Shown here: positions 54,609 through 63,023 of the stretch, in pieces
Layout of the letters: every line of letters begins with the position of its first letter
Numbering within the stretch: position 1 is the first letter of the stretch
Source: Simiduia curdlanivorans
Lineage (GTDB): Bacteria > Pseudomonadota > Gammaproteobacteria > Pseudomonadales > Cellvibrionaceae
Reading direction: 5' to 3'
NCBI RefSeq assembly: GCF_030409605.1
Contig: NZ_JAUFQG010000004.1
Coordinates: 1,474,001 to 1,538,000, forward strand
Length of the DNA stretch: 64,000 bases
Position numbers and translations under genes: made by a program
The notes under the pieces: generated by a model
What the model was told of the DNA's origin: nothing
The model's input: the letters and a program-made list of their open reading frames with translations, nothing else
Databases searched by the model: none

Positions 54609-54920
54609 ATGTACGCAGTATTCGAAAGCGGTGGTAAGCAGCACCGTGTGATCGAGGGTGAAACCCTTAAGCTAGAAAAGATCGAAGTTGCCACTGGCGG
54701 CAAGATCGAGTTCGACAAAGTGCTATTGGTTGCCAATGGCGACAAAGTTTCTTTGGGTGAGCCTGTTGTTAAAGGCGCACTGGTTACCGCAGAAGTTGTA
54801 AGCCACGGCCGTGCTGACAAGGTAAAAATTGTTAAGTTCCGTCGTCGTAAGCACTCGATGAAGCGTCAAGGTCATCGTCAGTGGTTCACCGAAGTTAAAA
54901 TCACTAGCATCAAAGCTTAA
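54609..54920 (+). CDS. rplU: 50S ribosomal protein L21
   Basis: 103 residues from ATG 54609 with GGAGCGG upstream; an upstream in-frame ATG at 54564 would add 15 atypical residues. Begins MYAVFESGGKQHRV and contains KIVKFRRRKHSMKRQGHRQWFTEVKI, the L21 signature. First gene of rplU-rpmA-obgE. Preceded by ispB on the other strand. Confidence 0.97.
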   Translation: MYAVFESGGKQHRVIEGETLKLEKIEVATGGKIEFDKVLLVANGDKVSLGEPVVKGALVTAEVVSHGRADKVKIVKFRRRKHSMKRQGHRQWFTEVKITSIKA

Positions 54921-54938
54921 TTAAAGGAGTATTGACTC

Positions 54939-55199
54939 ATGGCTCACAAAAAAGCTGGCGGTAGTACCCGTAACGGTCGCGATTCCGAAAGTAAACGTCT
55001 TGGCGTAAAGCGCTTTGGCGGTCAGGTAGTATTAGCAGGTAACATCCTGGTTCGTCAGCGCGGAACTCGTTTCCACGCAGGTGAGAACGTTGGTGTTGGC
55101 AAGGATCACACCTTGTTCGCCAAGGCTACCGGTGAAGTGAAGTTTGAAGTAAAAGGCGCTAACAACCGTAAATTCGTCAGCATTATTCCTGCTGCCTAA
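54939..55199 (+). CDS. rpmA: 50S ribosomal protein L27
   Basis: 86 residues beginning MAHKKAGGSTRNGRDSESKRLGVKRFGG, the unmistakable L27 N-terminus, with AAAGGAG 9-10 bp upstream. Sits 18 bp after rplU. A terminator-like hairpin follows. Confidence 0.97.
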   Translation: MAHKKAGGSTRNGRDSESKRLGVKRFGGQVVLAGNILVRQRGTRFHAGENVGVGKDHTLFAKATGEVKFEVKGANNRKFVSIIPAA

Positions 55200-55226
55200 T
55201 TTCGGCGTATAGCTCTTGGTTTTACG

Positions 55227-55257
55227 GAAAGCCCTGTCGTCCGCGATGGGGCTTTTT
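55227..55257 (+). terminator. Rho-independent terminator after rpmA
   Basis: GCCCTGTCG-TCCG-CGATGGGGC with two G-T wobbles, preceded by GGAAA and followed by TTTTT. It may be leaky, since obgE follows at 55328. Confidence 0.75.
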
Positions 55258-55327
55258 GCGTTTTAGTCTTTATGTAATTTTTCAGCTGTAGGCTGGCAAA
55301 TACCGCCCATTGCGGCAGGAGTAACGT

Positions 55328-56542
55328 GTGAAGTTTGTTGATGAGGCGCCCATTTTTGTAGCCGCCGGTAAGGGTGGTAACGGCTGTCTGAGCTTTCGCC
55401 GTGAAAAATTTGTCGAAAACGGTGGCCCAGATGGCGGCGACGGCGGCGATGGCGGCAGTGTGTATTTGGAGGGCGATGCTAGCCTCAATACCTTGATCGA
55501 CTATCGCTACCAGCCCAAATATCGCGCCGCCGATGGCGAGAAAGGTCGCCCGGCTCAGTGCACGGGGGCTAAAGGTGACGACGTTATTTTAAAGGTGCCG
55601 GTGGGCACCACGATTATCGATGCCGAAACCAACGAAATTTTGGGCGACATCAAGGCCGCTGGCGAGCAGTTGATGGTGGCGCACGGTGGTTGGCACGGCC
55701 TAGGTAATTTGCGCTTTAAGAGCTCAACGAACCGCGCGCCGCGCAAGACCACGCACGGCAGCGAGGGCCAGCAGCGCACCTTGAAGCTGGAGTTAAAAGT
55801 GCTGGCCGATGTGGGCTTGCTGGGGCTGCCCAATGCGGGCAAGTCGACCTTTATTCGCGCGGTTAGCTCGGCCAAGCCGAAGGTGGCTAACTATCCGTTT
55901 ACCACGCTGGTGCCGAACCTAGGTGTGGTAAAGGTGCAGGCGCACCGCAGTTTTGTGGTGGCGGATTTACCCGGTTTAATTGAGGGCGCCTCTGAGGGTG
56001 CCGGCTTGGGTATTCGTTTTTTGAAGCACTTAACCCGTTGCCGGGTACTGTTGCACCTTGTGGATATGGCGCCTTTTGATGAGTCTAACCCCACAGAAAA
56101 TGCACTGGCTATTGCCAAAGAGCTAGATGCCTTTAGCCCTACACTAGCTGAGCGCGAGCGCTGGCTGGTGCTTAATAAGGCCGATTTGCTGCCCGAGGAA
56201 GAGTTCAATGCCCGTTGCGATGAGCTCATTGAGGCGATGGATTGGCAGGGCCCGGTATTTAAAATTGCCGGTATTAATCAGCAGGGCACTGAAGAATTAG
56301 CGGGCCGCTTGATGGATCACTTGGAAGCTGTTTGGGAGGCTGAAGAGGAAGATCCCGATAAGGCTGAGGCCGAGCTTCAAGCGCAGGAGCAAATGCAGCG
56401 CGAGGCGCGCGAGCGCATTGCCGAATTGCGCGAGCGCTACCACGCACGCAAGGCCGAGCGCAAAGCGGCGGGCGAAGATGGTGGCGATGACGACGATTGG
56501 AATGAAGATGACTACGACGTCGAGTTTGTCTATGAGCCCTAG
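55328..56542 (+). CDS. obgE: Obg GTPase
   Basis: 404 residues from a GTG start (KFVDEAPIFVAAGKGGNGC). N-terminal Obg fold with glycine-rich GGPDGGDGGDGGSVYLEGD, GTPase motifs G1 GLPNAGKS, G3 DLPGLIEGA, G4 NKAD, and an acidic, variable C-terminus (GDDDDWNEDDYDVEF). A coiled-coil acidic extension covers about residues 335-395. Ribosome maturation and stress-related GTPase, in its usual place after rplU-rpmA. Confidence 0.96.
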   Translation: MKFVDEAPIFVAAGKGGNGCLSFRREKFVENGGPDGGDGGDGGSVYLEGDASLNTLIDYRYQPKYRAADGEKGRPAQCTGAKGDDVILKVPVGTTIIDAETNEILGDIKAAGEQLMVAHGGWHGLGNLRFKSSTNRAPRKTTHGSEGQQRTLKLELKVLADVGLLGLPNAGKSTFIRAVSSAKPKVANYPFTTLVPNLGVVKVQAHRSFVVADLPGLIEGASEGAGLGIRFLKHLTRCRVLLHLVDMAPFDESNPTENALAIAKELDAFSPTLAERERWLVLNKADLLPEEEFNARCDELIEAMDWQGPVFKIAGINQQGTEELAGRLMDHLEAVWEAEEEDPDKAEAELQAQEQMQREARERIAELRERYHARKAERKAAGEDGGDDDDWNEDDYDVEFVYEP

Positions 56543-56609
56543 CGCTTTGCGGCATAGCGCAGGAAGAATTTCGCAACGTCCATTCACAACAATATAGGGA
56601 AGGAGTTTC

Positions 56610-57746
56610 ATGGATACCAGTGGTAAACGCACTGAAATCGTCAATAAACAACGTTGGGTTGTAAAGATTGGCAGCTCGCTGTTAACCAATAATGGCCAGG
56701 GTTTAGATAGACCGGCTATTGCGGGATGGGTTGAGCAAATGGGTCGTTTACGGGCACAGGGTATCGAGCTTGTGTTGGTGTCTTCCGGTGCTGTAGCGGC
56801 CGGTATGCGGCGCCTGGGCTGGACCACACGGCCCCATGAAATGCATAAGTTGCAGGCGGCTGCCGCGGTAGGTCAGATGACCCTTGTGCATAATTACGAA
56901 AAAGAATTTCTCAAATACAACCTTCAAACCGCGCAAATTTTGTTGGTGCACGACGATCTCGCCTCGCGCGAGCGCTACCTCAATGCTCGCTCCACCATAA
57001 ACACCCTGATTGAGTTGGGTGTGGTGCCGGTGGTGAACGAAAACGACACGGTTATCACCGAAGAAATTCGCTTTGGCGACAACGATACCTTGGGCGCCTT
57101 GGTGGCCAACTTAGTGGAAGCCGACGTGCTGATTCTGCTCACTGACCAAGACGGCATGTTCGACGCCGATCCGCGCTCCAACCCCAATGCGAAGATGCTC
57201 AACCGCTTGCCTGCCTCAGACGAGCGTTTAGATGCCATGGCCGGCGACGGCGGTGCTTTGGGTCGTGGTGGCATGGTGACCAAGGTGCGGGCGGCGCGTT
57301 TGGCGGCGCGCTCGGGCACGCATACCGTGATTGTGGGTGGGCGTATCGATAATGTGATCGACCGTCTATCGAAAGGTGAGGAATTGGGCACGCTTTTATT
57401 GGCCGATGAGGAGCCGAAAACGGCGCGTAAGAATTGGCTGGCCGGGCACCTGCAGACCTGTGGCGAATACATCATCGACGATGGCGCAGCCCATAGTTTG
57501 CGCACTCAGGGTTCCAGTTTGCTGCCGGTGGGCGTGACGGGGGTGTTTGGCACCTTCAACCGGGGCGACATGGTGCTGTGCTTGGATTCCGAGGGCAACG
57601 AGGTGGCGCGCGGTTTGTCGAACTACAGCGCCCTCGACTCGCGTCGCATTGCGGGCCTGCCCAGCGACGAAATTGAAGGCGTATTGGGTTATGTGGATCA
57701 GGTGGAGCTTATTCACCGAGATAACTTGGTGTTAAGTTTGATTTAG
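56610..57746 (+). CDS. proB: Glutamate 5-kinase with C-terminal PUA domain
   Basis: 378 residues, GGAAGGAG 6-7 bp before ATG. Kinase region with WVVKIGSSLLTNNGQGL, VVPVVNENDTVITEEIRFGDNDTLGA and GMVTKVRAA. The last 100 residues form a PUA domain (GDMVLCLDSEGNEVARGLSNYSALD). First step of proline synthesis. Directly after obgE as in many gammaproteobacteria. Followed by the repeat-rich 57747-58073 region. Confidence 0.95.
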   Translation: MDTSGKRTEIVNKQRWVVKIGSSLLTNNGQGLDRPAIAGWVEQMGRLRAQGIELVLVSSGAVAAGMRRLGWTTRPHEMHKLQAAAAVGQMTLVHNYEKEFLKYNLQTAQILLVHDDLASRERYLNARSTINTLIELGVVPVVNENDTVITEEIRFGDNDTLGALVANLVEADVLILLTDQDGMFDADPRSNPNAKMLNRLPASDERLDAMAGDGGALGRGGMVTKVRAARLAARSGTHTVIVGGRIDNVIDRLSKGEELGTLLLADEEPKTARKNWLAGHLQTCGEYIIDDGAAHSLRTQGSSLLPVGVTGVFGTFNRGDMVLCLDSEGNEVARGLSNYSALDSRRIAGLPSDEIEGVLGYVDQVELIHRDNLVLSLI

Positions 57747-57757
57747 GGTTTGGATAA

Positions 57758-57824
57758 GCTACAGGCTACAGGCTACAGGCTACAGGCTACAGGCTACAGG
57801 CTACAGGCTACAGGCTACAGGCTA
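57758..57824. repeat. Heptamer tandem repeat GCTACAG, 9.6 copies
   Basis: Perfect 7-nt unit GCTACAG repeated nine times plus GCTA, with no mismatch. Starts 12 bp after the proB stop. Likely length-variable by slippage. Confidence 0.95.
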
Positions 57825-57865
57825 AAAGCGGTAAGTTGGCAGAGATGCCCCGCCTTTTTTCTAAC

Positions 57866-57892
57866 AAAAAGCCTCCTTAAAGGGGGCTTTTT
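57866..57892. terminator. Terminator between the two heptamer arrays
   Basis: AAAAAGCCTCC-TTAAA-GGGGGCTTTTT; G-C/T-G stem with A and T tails, usable in both directions. Mainly terminates proB. Confidence 0.8.
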
Positions 57893-57924
57893 GTTGCCTT
57901 AGATAAAGTGGGAGGCCACACTTT

Positions 57925-57993
57925 TTGCAGCTTGCAGCTTGCAGCTTGCAGCTTGCAGCTTGCAGCTTGCAGCTTGCAGCTTGCAGCTTGCAG
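57925..57993. repeat. Heptamer tandem repeat TTGCAGC, 9.9 copies
   Basis: Unit TTGCAGC repeated nine times plus TTGCAG, again without mismatch, nearly the same length as the GCTACAG array 100 bp away. Unit sequence partially self-complementary. Confidence 0.95.
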
Positions 57994-58022
57994 GGTCCGG
58001 CCGTCCGGCTTGGTTCAGGCAT

Positions 58023-58050
58023 AAAAAAACCGGCTTGCGCCGGCTTTTTT
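58023..58050 (-). terminator. Terminator of rpsT
   Basis: AAAAAAACCGGC-TTGC-GCCGGCTTTTTT, symmetric stem with A and T runs on both sides, 24 bp after the rpsT stop. Confidence 0.88.
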
Positions 58051-58073
58051 AGATCATCACAAAAACGTTCAAA

Positions 58074-58340
58074 TTAAGCAGCGAGTGCTTTGATTTGCGC
58101 GTTTAAGCGGCTCTTATGACGAGCTGCTTTGTTCTTGTGAATGATGCCCTTGTCCGCAATGCGGTCAAGAACAGGTACAGCTGCGGCAAAAGCCGTGGTA
58201 GCTGCAGCGTGATCACCAGCTTTGATCGCTGAGAGCACTTTTTTCAAATATGTGCGCGTCATGGAGCGCAGGCTGGCGTTGTGCTTACGAGCCTTCTCGT
58301 TCTGACGAGCACGTTTTTTAGCTTGGGGTGAATTAGCCAC
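58074..58340 (-). CDS. rpsT: 30S ribosomal protein S20
   Basis: 88 residues from GTG at 58340, with AGGAG 8 bp upstream (CACAGGAGCAATACG before GTG). The ten extra codons of the longer frame are unlike S20. Sequence begins VANSPQAKKRARQNEKARKHNASLRSMTRTYLKKV, the conserved S20 start. Promoter at 58385-58412, terminator at 58023-58050. Confidence 0.97.
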   Translation of the reverse strand: MANSPQAKKRARQNEKARKHNASLRSMTRTYLKKVLSAIKAGDHAAATTAFAAAVPVLDRIADKGIIHKNKAARHKSRLNAQIKALAA

Positions 58341-58384
58341 CGTATTGCTCCTGTGAATAACTTGGTACAAATCTAGGACGCGAC

Positions 58385-58412
58385 ATTATGCTCATTTTCA
58401 AAATGATGTCAA
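58385..58412 (-). promoter_or_regulatory. Sigma-70-type promoter of rpsT
   Basis: Minus strand TTGACA - 16 bp - CATAAT: perfect -35, 5 of 6 match at -10, leading directly into the rpsT leader. Confidence 0.75.
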
Positions 58413-58497
58413 CATCGATTTGGCTTTTGGCGTTTTGATCAACCCGGCACTAGGCTTAGTTGGTTGGTGATATTAATCAGATGGGTGGTAGTTGTTG

Positions 58498-59727
58498 ATG
58501 GGCAAGCTTGGTATGCAGAAGATCCCCAAGCAGATGTTGCAGAAAGGGATGTTTATCGAGGAGTTTTGCGGCTCGTGGATGGAGCATCCCTTCTGGCGCA
58601 GCCGCTTCGTGCTTGCTTCGGATGACGATCTCGCGCGCATCTTGCAGAGCTCGATTACCGAGCTGTGGATCGATCCTACAAAGGGCTTGGGTCTATCCGA
58701 CGCTGAAGCGCGCGCCCTGCCGGCGGTCGAAGAGCCAAACTTGGAGCAATTGGCGGCATCTGAGGCTAAGGCCAAGCCGCAGCGGGTTTCAATGGGCGAG
58801 GAGTTGGCTCGAGCTCGTAAAATTTGTGATAGGGCGCGCTCTGCCGTTGAGCAGATGTTTTCCGAGGCGCGTATGGGTAAGGCGGTGGACGCCGAGCACT
58901 GCAAGGCGATGGTGGAGGAGATATCCACCTCCGTTAGCCGCAACCCCGGGGCTTTAATCAGTTTGGCGCGCTTGAAGACCGCCGATGAGTACACCTATAT
59001 GCACTCGGTTGCCGTGTGTGCACTTATGATTGCGCTGGCGCGAGAGCTTGCCTTGCCCGAGGATCAAGTGAAGGAGGCTGGCCTGGCGGGGCTGCTGCAC
59101 GACATGGGCAAGGCGCTGATTCCCATGTCGATCCTCAACAAGGCTGGTAAGCTGACCGACGCAGAGTTTGATATCGTCAAACAGCACCCGAAGAAGGGCT
59201 ATGAGTTGCTGGTGGAGGCGGGCAATGCGAGCCAAGAGGTGATGGATGCCTGTTTGCATCACCATGAAAAAACCGATGGCAGTGGCTACCCGCACAAGCT
59301 GCTCGACGCGGACATCAGTTTGATTGCCAAGATGACGGCAGTGTGCGATGTCTATGACGCCATCACCTCTAATCGGCCGTACAAGAAAGGCTGGGACCCG
59401 GCTGAATCGATAAAAAAGATGGCCGAGTGGAGTAAGGGGCACTTCGATGAGGCGGTTTTTCAGGGGTTTGTTAAAAGCTTAGGTATTTACCCGGTTGGCT
59501 CTTTGGTTCGCCTGCAGTCTAATCGCCTAGGTATTGTTGTGGAGCAAAGTCCTGGTGCTCTGTTGAAGCCCAAGGTGAAGGTATTCTTTAGTGTGGCAAA
59601 CAACACTCGTATCGCCCCGGTCCTGCTCGATTTAGCCTCCAGCAAGGTTGATGAGAAGATCGTTAGCCGCGAGCCCACCGATAAGTGGGCTTTCAAAGAC
59701 CTCGACGAGCTCTGGCAGGTTGAGTAG
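58498..59727 (+). CDS. HD-GYP cyclic-di-GMP phosphodiesterase with N-terminal DUF3391
   Basis: 409 residues from ATG 58498; TTG codons at 58492 and 58495 are in frame but less likely. N-terminal DUF3391-like region (MQKIPKQMLQKGMFIEEFCGSWMEHPFW) is followed by an HD-GYP domain: HSVAVCALMIALAREL, GLLHDMGKALIP (HD), QHPKKGYELL, and HHHEKTDGSGYP (GYP). Degrades cyclic-di-GMP and so would influence motility and EPS/biofilm production. Monocistronic, plus strand, divergent from rpsT. Confidence 0.9.
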   Translation: MGKLGMQKIPKQMLQKGMFIEEFCGSWMEHPFWRSRFVLASDDDLARILQSSITELWIDPTKGLGLSDAEARALPAVEEPNLEQLAASEAKAKPQRVSMGEELARARKICDRARSAVEQMFSEARMGKAVDAEHCKAMVEEISTSVSRNPGALISLARLKTADEYTYMHSVAVCALMIALARELALPEDQVKEAGLAGLLHDMGKALIPMSILNKAGKLTDAEFDIVKQHPKKGYELLVEAGNASQEVMDACLHHHEKTDGSGYPHKLLDADISLIAKMTAVCDVYDAITSNRPYKKGWDPAESIKKMAEWSKGHFDEAVFQGFVKSLGIYPVGSLVRLQSNRLGIVVEQSPGALLKPKVKVFFSVANNTRIAPVLLDLASSKVDEKIVSREPTDKWAFKDLDELWQVE

Positions 59728-59979
59728 CGGTCGCAACCTGAGCATTTCCCCGTTAGTGGGCGCTTGCTAACTTTTCCCGATTTTGGTTTGCTGGGTTGAG
59801 CTTATTGCTTTAGTTGTCAGTTTGTATCGGCAAGGTGCACTAGGGCTAAAATCATTAGGCGCCGATTGCCTGTCTTCCCTTATCCGATGCCGACCGCCTC
59901 TGCGTTTTCCAAGCTGGTGTGTTGCCGCCGCGAATAAACCGGTAAACTCGCTGGCTTTATTTAGCGTAGAAATCTTTCC

Positions 59980-61569
59980 GTGAGCGATGCCCCCACACCA
60001 CCCGCAGGACCCAAGGCCCAGCACGGCTTGCTGAGAGCGAGTGGTGTCGTGTCGCTAATGACCTTTATGTCGCGCATTTTAGGCTTGGTGCGCGATATCG
60101 TTTTTGCCCGCTTTATCGGCTCGGAAGCTGGCGCCGACGCCTTTTTCGTCGCTTTTAAAATCCCTAATTTCCTGCGTCGCTTGTTTGCCGAGGGCGCCTT
60201 CGCCCAGGCCTTTGTGCCGGTGTTATCTGAGTATCGGTCGAATGGCAGCCACGCCGCAGTAAAGGAGTTGATTAACGCAGTTGCCGGTTGCCTTGGCTCG
60301 GCCCTGTTTGTGTTGACGGTATTTGCCTGTGTTGCGTCACCGCTGGTGGCTTGGCTGTTTGCGCCAGGCTTCGCCGGCGATGCGCTGAAGTTTGCCCTGG
60401 TGAGCGATATGATTCGTATCACCTTCCCCTACCTGATGTTGATATCCCTCACCGGTTTTGCCGGCGCGATTTTAAATAGCTATGACCGGTTTGCCATTCC
60501 CGCGATAACGCCGGTGTTTTTAAACATCACCTTAATCTTCGCCGCGCTGGTGGCTTCCAACTGGTTTGCCGTGCCGGTGATGGCCTTGGCCTGGGGCGTG
60601 TTTGCGGCCGGCTGTATCCAGTTGGTGTTCCAGCTGCCGTTTCTTGTGCGCATGCATCTGCTGCCGGTGCCGAGCCTTGATTTTCAACACCCTGGCGTAA
60701 AGCGAGTGCTCACTTTAATGGTGCCGGCGCTGTTTGGCGTGTCGGTCAGTCAAATTAACTTGTTGCTCGATACGGTGCTGGCGTCCTTTTTACCCACCGG
60801 GTCTGTGTCTTGGCTTTACTACTCCGACCGTTTGGCCGAATTGCCGCTGGGCGTGTTTGGCGTCGCTATTGCTACGGTTATTTTGCCGAGCTTGTCGCGC
60901 CAGCACGCAGGTGTGAATAGCGAGAAGTTTTCCGCCACCTTGAATTGGTCGCTGCGCATGGTGCTCTTGATTGCGCTGCCGTCAACGCTCGCGCTGCTGC
61001 TGTTGGCGAGCCCCATTTTGACCACCCTGTTCATGTACGGCAAAACCACCGCGCAGGACATCGCCATGTCCACGGCCAGCCTGCAAGCTTATGCGGTGGG
61101 CTTGACCGCGTTTATGTTGATCAAGGTGTTGGCGCCGGGGTTTTACGCGCGCCAAGATATGAAAACCCCCGTGCGCATCGGCATTATCGCAATGGTGGCC
61201 AACATGGTGTTGAATTTGGCGTTTGTGCTGCCACTTTATTATTACTGTAATTTGGGCCATGTGGGCCTAGCTTTAGCCACCTCTGTATCGGCACTGTTGA
61301 ATGCGTGGCTGTTATTTAAAGGTCTGCGTGCTAAGCAAGTGCTTACACTCGATAGCGAGTGGCTGCGGCACGGGGGGCGGATGCTGCTGGCGAATATCGC
61401 TATGGCGGCAGTTTTATTGGCAGGTTTGACTATGGCGCCATCTTGGCATGAGTTGAGCTGGTTGATGCGGGCGATGAATTTAGCCTTGTTGTGCTGCGCA
61501 GGACTCTTTGCCTATATCGCGGTGCTGACGCTTACCGGCTTGAGATTGAGACATTTACGGAATCACTGA
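59980..61569 (+). CDS. murJ: Lipid II flippase MurJ
   Basis: 529 residues from GTG 59980. Fourteen-helix MOP-superfamily protein; N-terminal SLMTFMSRILGLVRDIVFARFIGSEAGADAFFVAFKIPNFLRRLFAEGAFAQAFVPVL is the MurJ signature. Flips lipid II to the periplasm. Located between rpsT and ribF as in pseudomonads and relatives. No obvious signal upstream; nearly 250 bp of unremarkable sequence separate it from the HD-GYP gene. Confidence 0.95.
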   Translation: MSDAPTPPAGPKAQHGLLRASGVVSLMTFMSRILGLVRDIVFARFIGSEAGADAFFVAFKIPNFLRRLFAEGAFAQAFVPVLSEYRSNGSHAAVKELINAVAGCLGSALFVLTVFACVASPLVAWLFAPGFAGDALKFALVSDMIRITFPYLMLISLTGFAGAILNSYDRFAIPAITPVFLNITLIFAALVASNWFAVPVMALAWGVFAAGCIQLVFQLPFLVRMHLLPVPSLDFQHPGVKRVLTLMVPALFGVSVSQINLLLDTVLASFLPTGSVSWLYYSDRLAELPLGVFGVAIATVILPSLSRQHAGVNSEKFSATLNWSLRMVLLIALPSTLALLLLASPILTTLFMYGKTTAQDIAMSTASLQAYAVGLTAFMLIKVLAPGFYARQDMKTPVRIGIIAMVANMVLNLAFVLPLYYYCNLGHVGLALATSVSALLNAWLLFKGLRAKQVLTLDSEWLRHGGRMLLANIAMAAVLLAGLTMAPSWHELSWLMRAMNLALLCCAGLFAYIAVLTLTGLRLRHLRNH

Positions 61570-61579
61570 GGATAAGAGC

Positions 61580-61882
61580 ATGGCTCAGCAAGATGACGCC
61601 TTTTGGGCGCTGGTGGAAAAGTTTATTGAGCAGGCCAATGATGCGCCCGAGACGCTGGGTTTAACTGAGGTGGGCGGCGCCTTGCTGTGTGCAGCGGCGC
61701 GGTTTAATGCCTATGCCTTGGCGGCTAGCTCGATAGATCGCAAGTCCTTCAAGGAGGACTTTGATCAATCTTTGAGTGATTACAGTCAACAATTTAAGGC
61801 GCTGCTGGCCGAAGATTTAGCTGACTACGGTGAAAACTATAAAGTGCTGATCGGCAATAAAGACGAAGAAACTGATGCTTGA
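61580..61882 (+). CDS. DUF3144 family protein
   Basis: 100 residues, 11 bp after murJ. QDDAFWALVEKFIEQANDA...VGGALLCAAARFNAYALAASS is typical of the small DUF3144 family of gammaproteobacteria. Acidic, soluble, unknown function. Its end overlaps the next gene by 8 bp, so they are co-translated. Confidence 0.8.
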   Translation: MAQQDDAFWALVEKFIEQANDAPETLGLTEVGGALLCAAARFNAYALAASSIDRKSFKEDFDQSLSDYSQQFKALLAEDLADYGENYKVLIGNKDEETDA

Positions 61883-62192
61883 GATAACTGACCTTATTTT
61901 TATCTTCGGCATCTTTTGGTTCGGTTGGTATAGCTTGCAAGTGGCACGGCTGAAGGAGCTATCGGTCAAGGCGGTACATCGCCGCTGCGAGGAGCAGGGT
62001 GTTCAGCTGCTCGATAGCACCGTTGTGCTGCACAAGTTGAGCGTAGCGCGCGACCCCAACGGCTGGGTTCGTATTCGACGTATCTACAGTTTCGAATTTA
62101 CCGCTACCGGTGAAGATCGGAATAATGGCTTGGTCAGTGTGTTGGGCAATCGGCTCGAGGCAATAGAGCTGGCGCCCCATAGAATCCACTAG
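61875..62192 (+). CDS. DUF3301 family membrane-anchored protein
   Basis: 105 residues. One N-terminal helix (LEITDLIFIFGIFWFGWYSLQVA), then the conserved pattern KAVHRRCEEQGVQLLDSTVVLHKLSVARDPNGWVRIRRIYSFEFTATGEDRNNGLVSVLGNR, the DUF3301 signature. Unknown function. Starts 8 bp before the DUF3144 stop. Confidence 0.85.
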   Translation: MLEITDLIFIFGIFWFGWYSLQVARLKELSVKAVHRRCEEQGVQLLDSTVVLHKLSVARDPNGWVRIRRIYSFEFTATGEDRNNGLVSVLGNRLEAIELAPHRIH

Positions 62193-62216
62193 GCTCGTGC
62201 CACTGACGTCGCGCCA

Positions 62217-62272
62217 GACCGCATCTGGCCGACCGCATCTGGCCGACCGCATCTGGCCGATCGCATCTGGCC
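62217..62272. repeat. Tandem repeat, 14-nt unit, four copies
   Basis: GACCGCATCTGGCC repeated four times (one copy GATC...), between the DUF3301 gene and the FKBP gene. A degenerate fifth unit follows. Confidence 0.9.
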
Positions 62273-62296
62273 GGTGACATCTGATAGACTGTCACC
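62273..62296. promoter_or_regulatory. Inverted repeat/hairpin before the FKBP gene
   Basis: GGTGACA and TGTCACC (7-bp arms, 10-nt loop) followed by CTTTT; lies directly after the 14-nt repeats and 22 bp before the FKBP ATG. Weak terminator or 5' leader structure. Confidence 0.45.
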
Positions 62297-62317
62297 CTTT
62301 TGGATAATGGGTTTGTA

Positions 62318-62944
62318 ATGTCTGAGTCAAATAAGTTCGATAGTGTTGAATTGCAGGTGAGCTACGGGATTGGCCGCCAGATGGGAGAGCAGTTGATGTC
62401 CAATCCGTTTGAGGGTTTATCGGCAGATGCCGTGGTTGAGGGCTTGGCAGATTTATTAGCCGGCAAACATAGCCAAGTTAACGAGCAGAACTTGCAGCAG
62501 GCATTCCAAGTTATTAGCGAGCGCATGCGTGCCAAGCAGGCCGAGCAAGCCAAGGCGGCCTCCGGTGCCGGCGAGGCTTATTTGGCTGAGAATGCCAAGC
62601 GCGACGGCGTGATCACCCTAGATTCTGGTTTACAGTACGAAGTGATTAACGAAGGCACAGGCGCCAAGCCATCGGCCAGTGCCACTGTGCGCACCCATTA
62701 CCATGGCACTTTGATCGACGGCACTGTGTTCGACAGCTCCTATGATCGTGGTCAACCTGCAGAGTTTCCCGTCAACGGCGTGATTGCCGGCTGGACCGAA
62801 GCGCTGCAATTGATGCCCGTAGGCTCTAAGTGGAAACTGCACATCCCCTACCAGCTGGCCTATGGCGAGCGCGGTGCCGGTGGTGCCATTGCACCTTTTT
62901 CAGCACTGGTATTCGATGTAGAGCTGATCGATATTATCGGTTAA
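62318..62944 (+). CDS. fklB: FKBP-type peptidyl-prolyl cis-trans isomerase
   Basis: 208 residues from ATG 62318; the upstream TTG at 62300 adds only MDNGFV. N-terminal helical dimerisation part (SYGIGRQMGEQL...VVEGLADLLAG...VISERMRAKQ), C-terminal FKBP domain with TLDSGLQYEVINEGTGAKPSASATVRTHYHGTLIDGTVFDSSY, VIAGWTEALQLMPVGSKW and IPYQLAYGERGAGGAIAPFSALVFDVELI. No signal peptide is visible, so the FklB-type cytoplasmic/periplasmic assignment is left open. Folding catalyst. Confidence 0.9.
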   Translation: MSESNKFDSVELQVSYGIGRQMGEQLMSNPFEGLSADAVVEGLADLLAGKHSQVNEQNLQQAFQVISERMRAKQAEQAKAASGAGEAYLAENAKRDGVITLDSGLQYEVINEGTGAKPSASATVRTHYHGTLIDGTVFDSSYDRGQPAEFPVNGVIAGWTEALQLMPVGSKWKLHIPYQLAYGERGAGGAIAPFSALVFDVELIDIIG

Positions 62945-63023
62945 TCGGCGTCCTGCTGGGGCGGCAGGTGCTCGGGGCTTTAGCCTGAGTTATACTGCTG
63001 CCTCGTTAAATCTGGGTTCACAC

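Larger units (their letters stand above)
57747..58073. other. 327-bp proB-rpsT intergenic region with two heptamer arrays and two terminators
   Basis: Contains GCTACAG array (57758-57824), terminator (57866-57892), TTGCAGC array (57925-57993) and a second terminator (58023-58050). The genes are convergent here, so no promoter is expected. Confidence 0.9.

Noticed and set aside
57758..57993. CRISPR-like array
   Set aside because: The units are only 7 nt, are adjacent and have no spacers.
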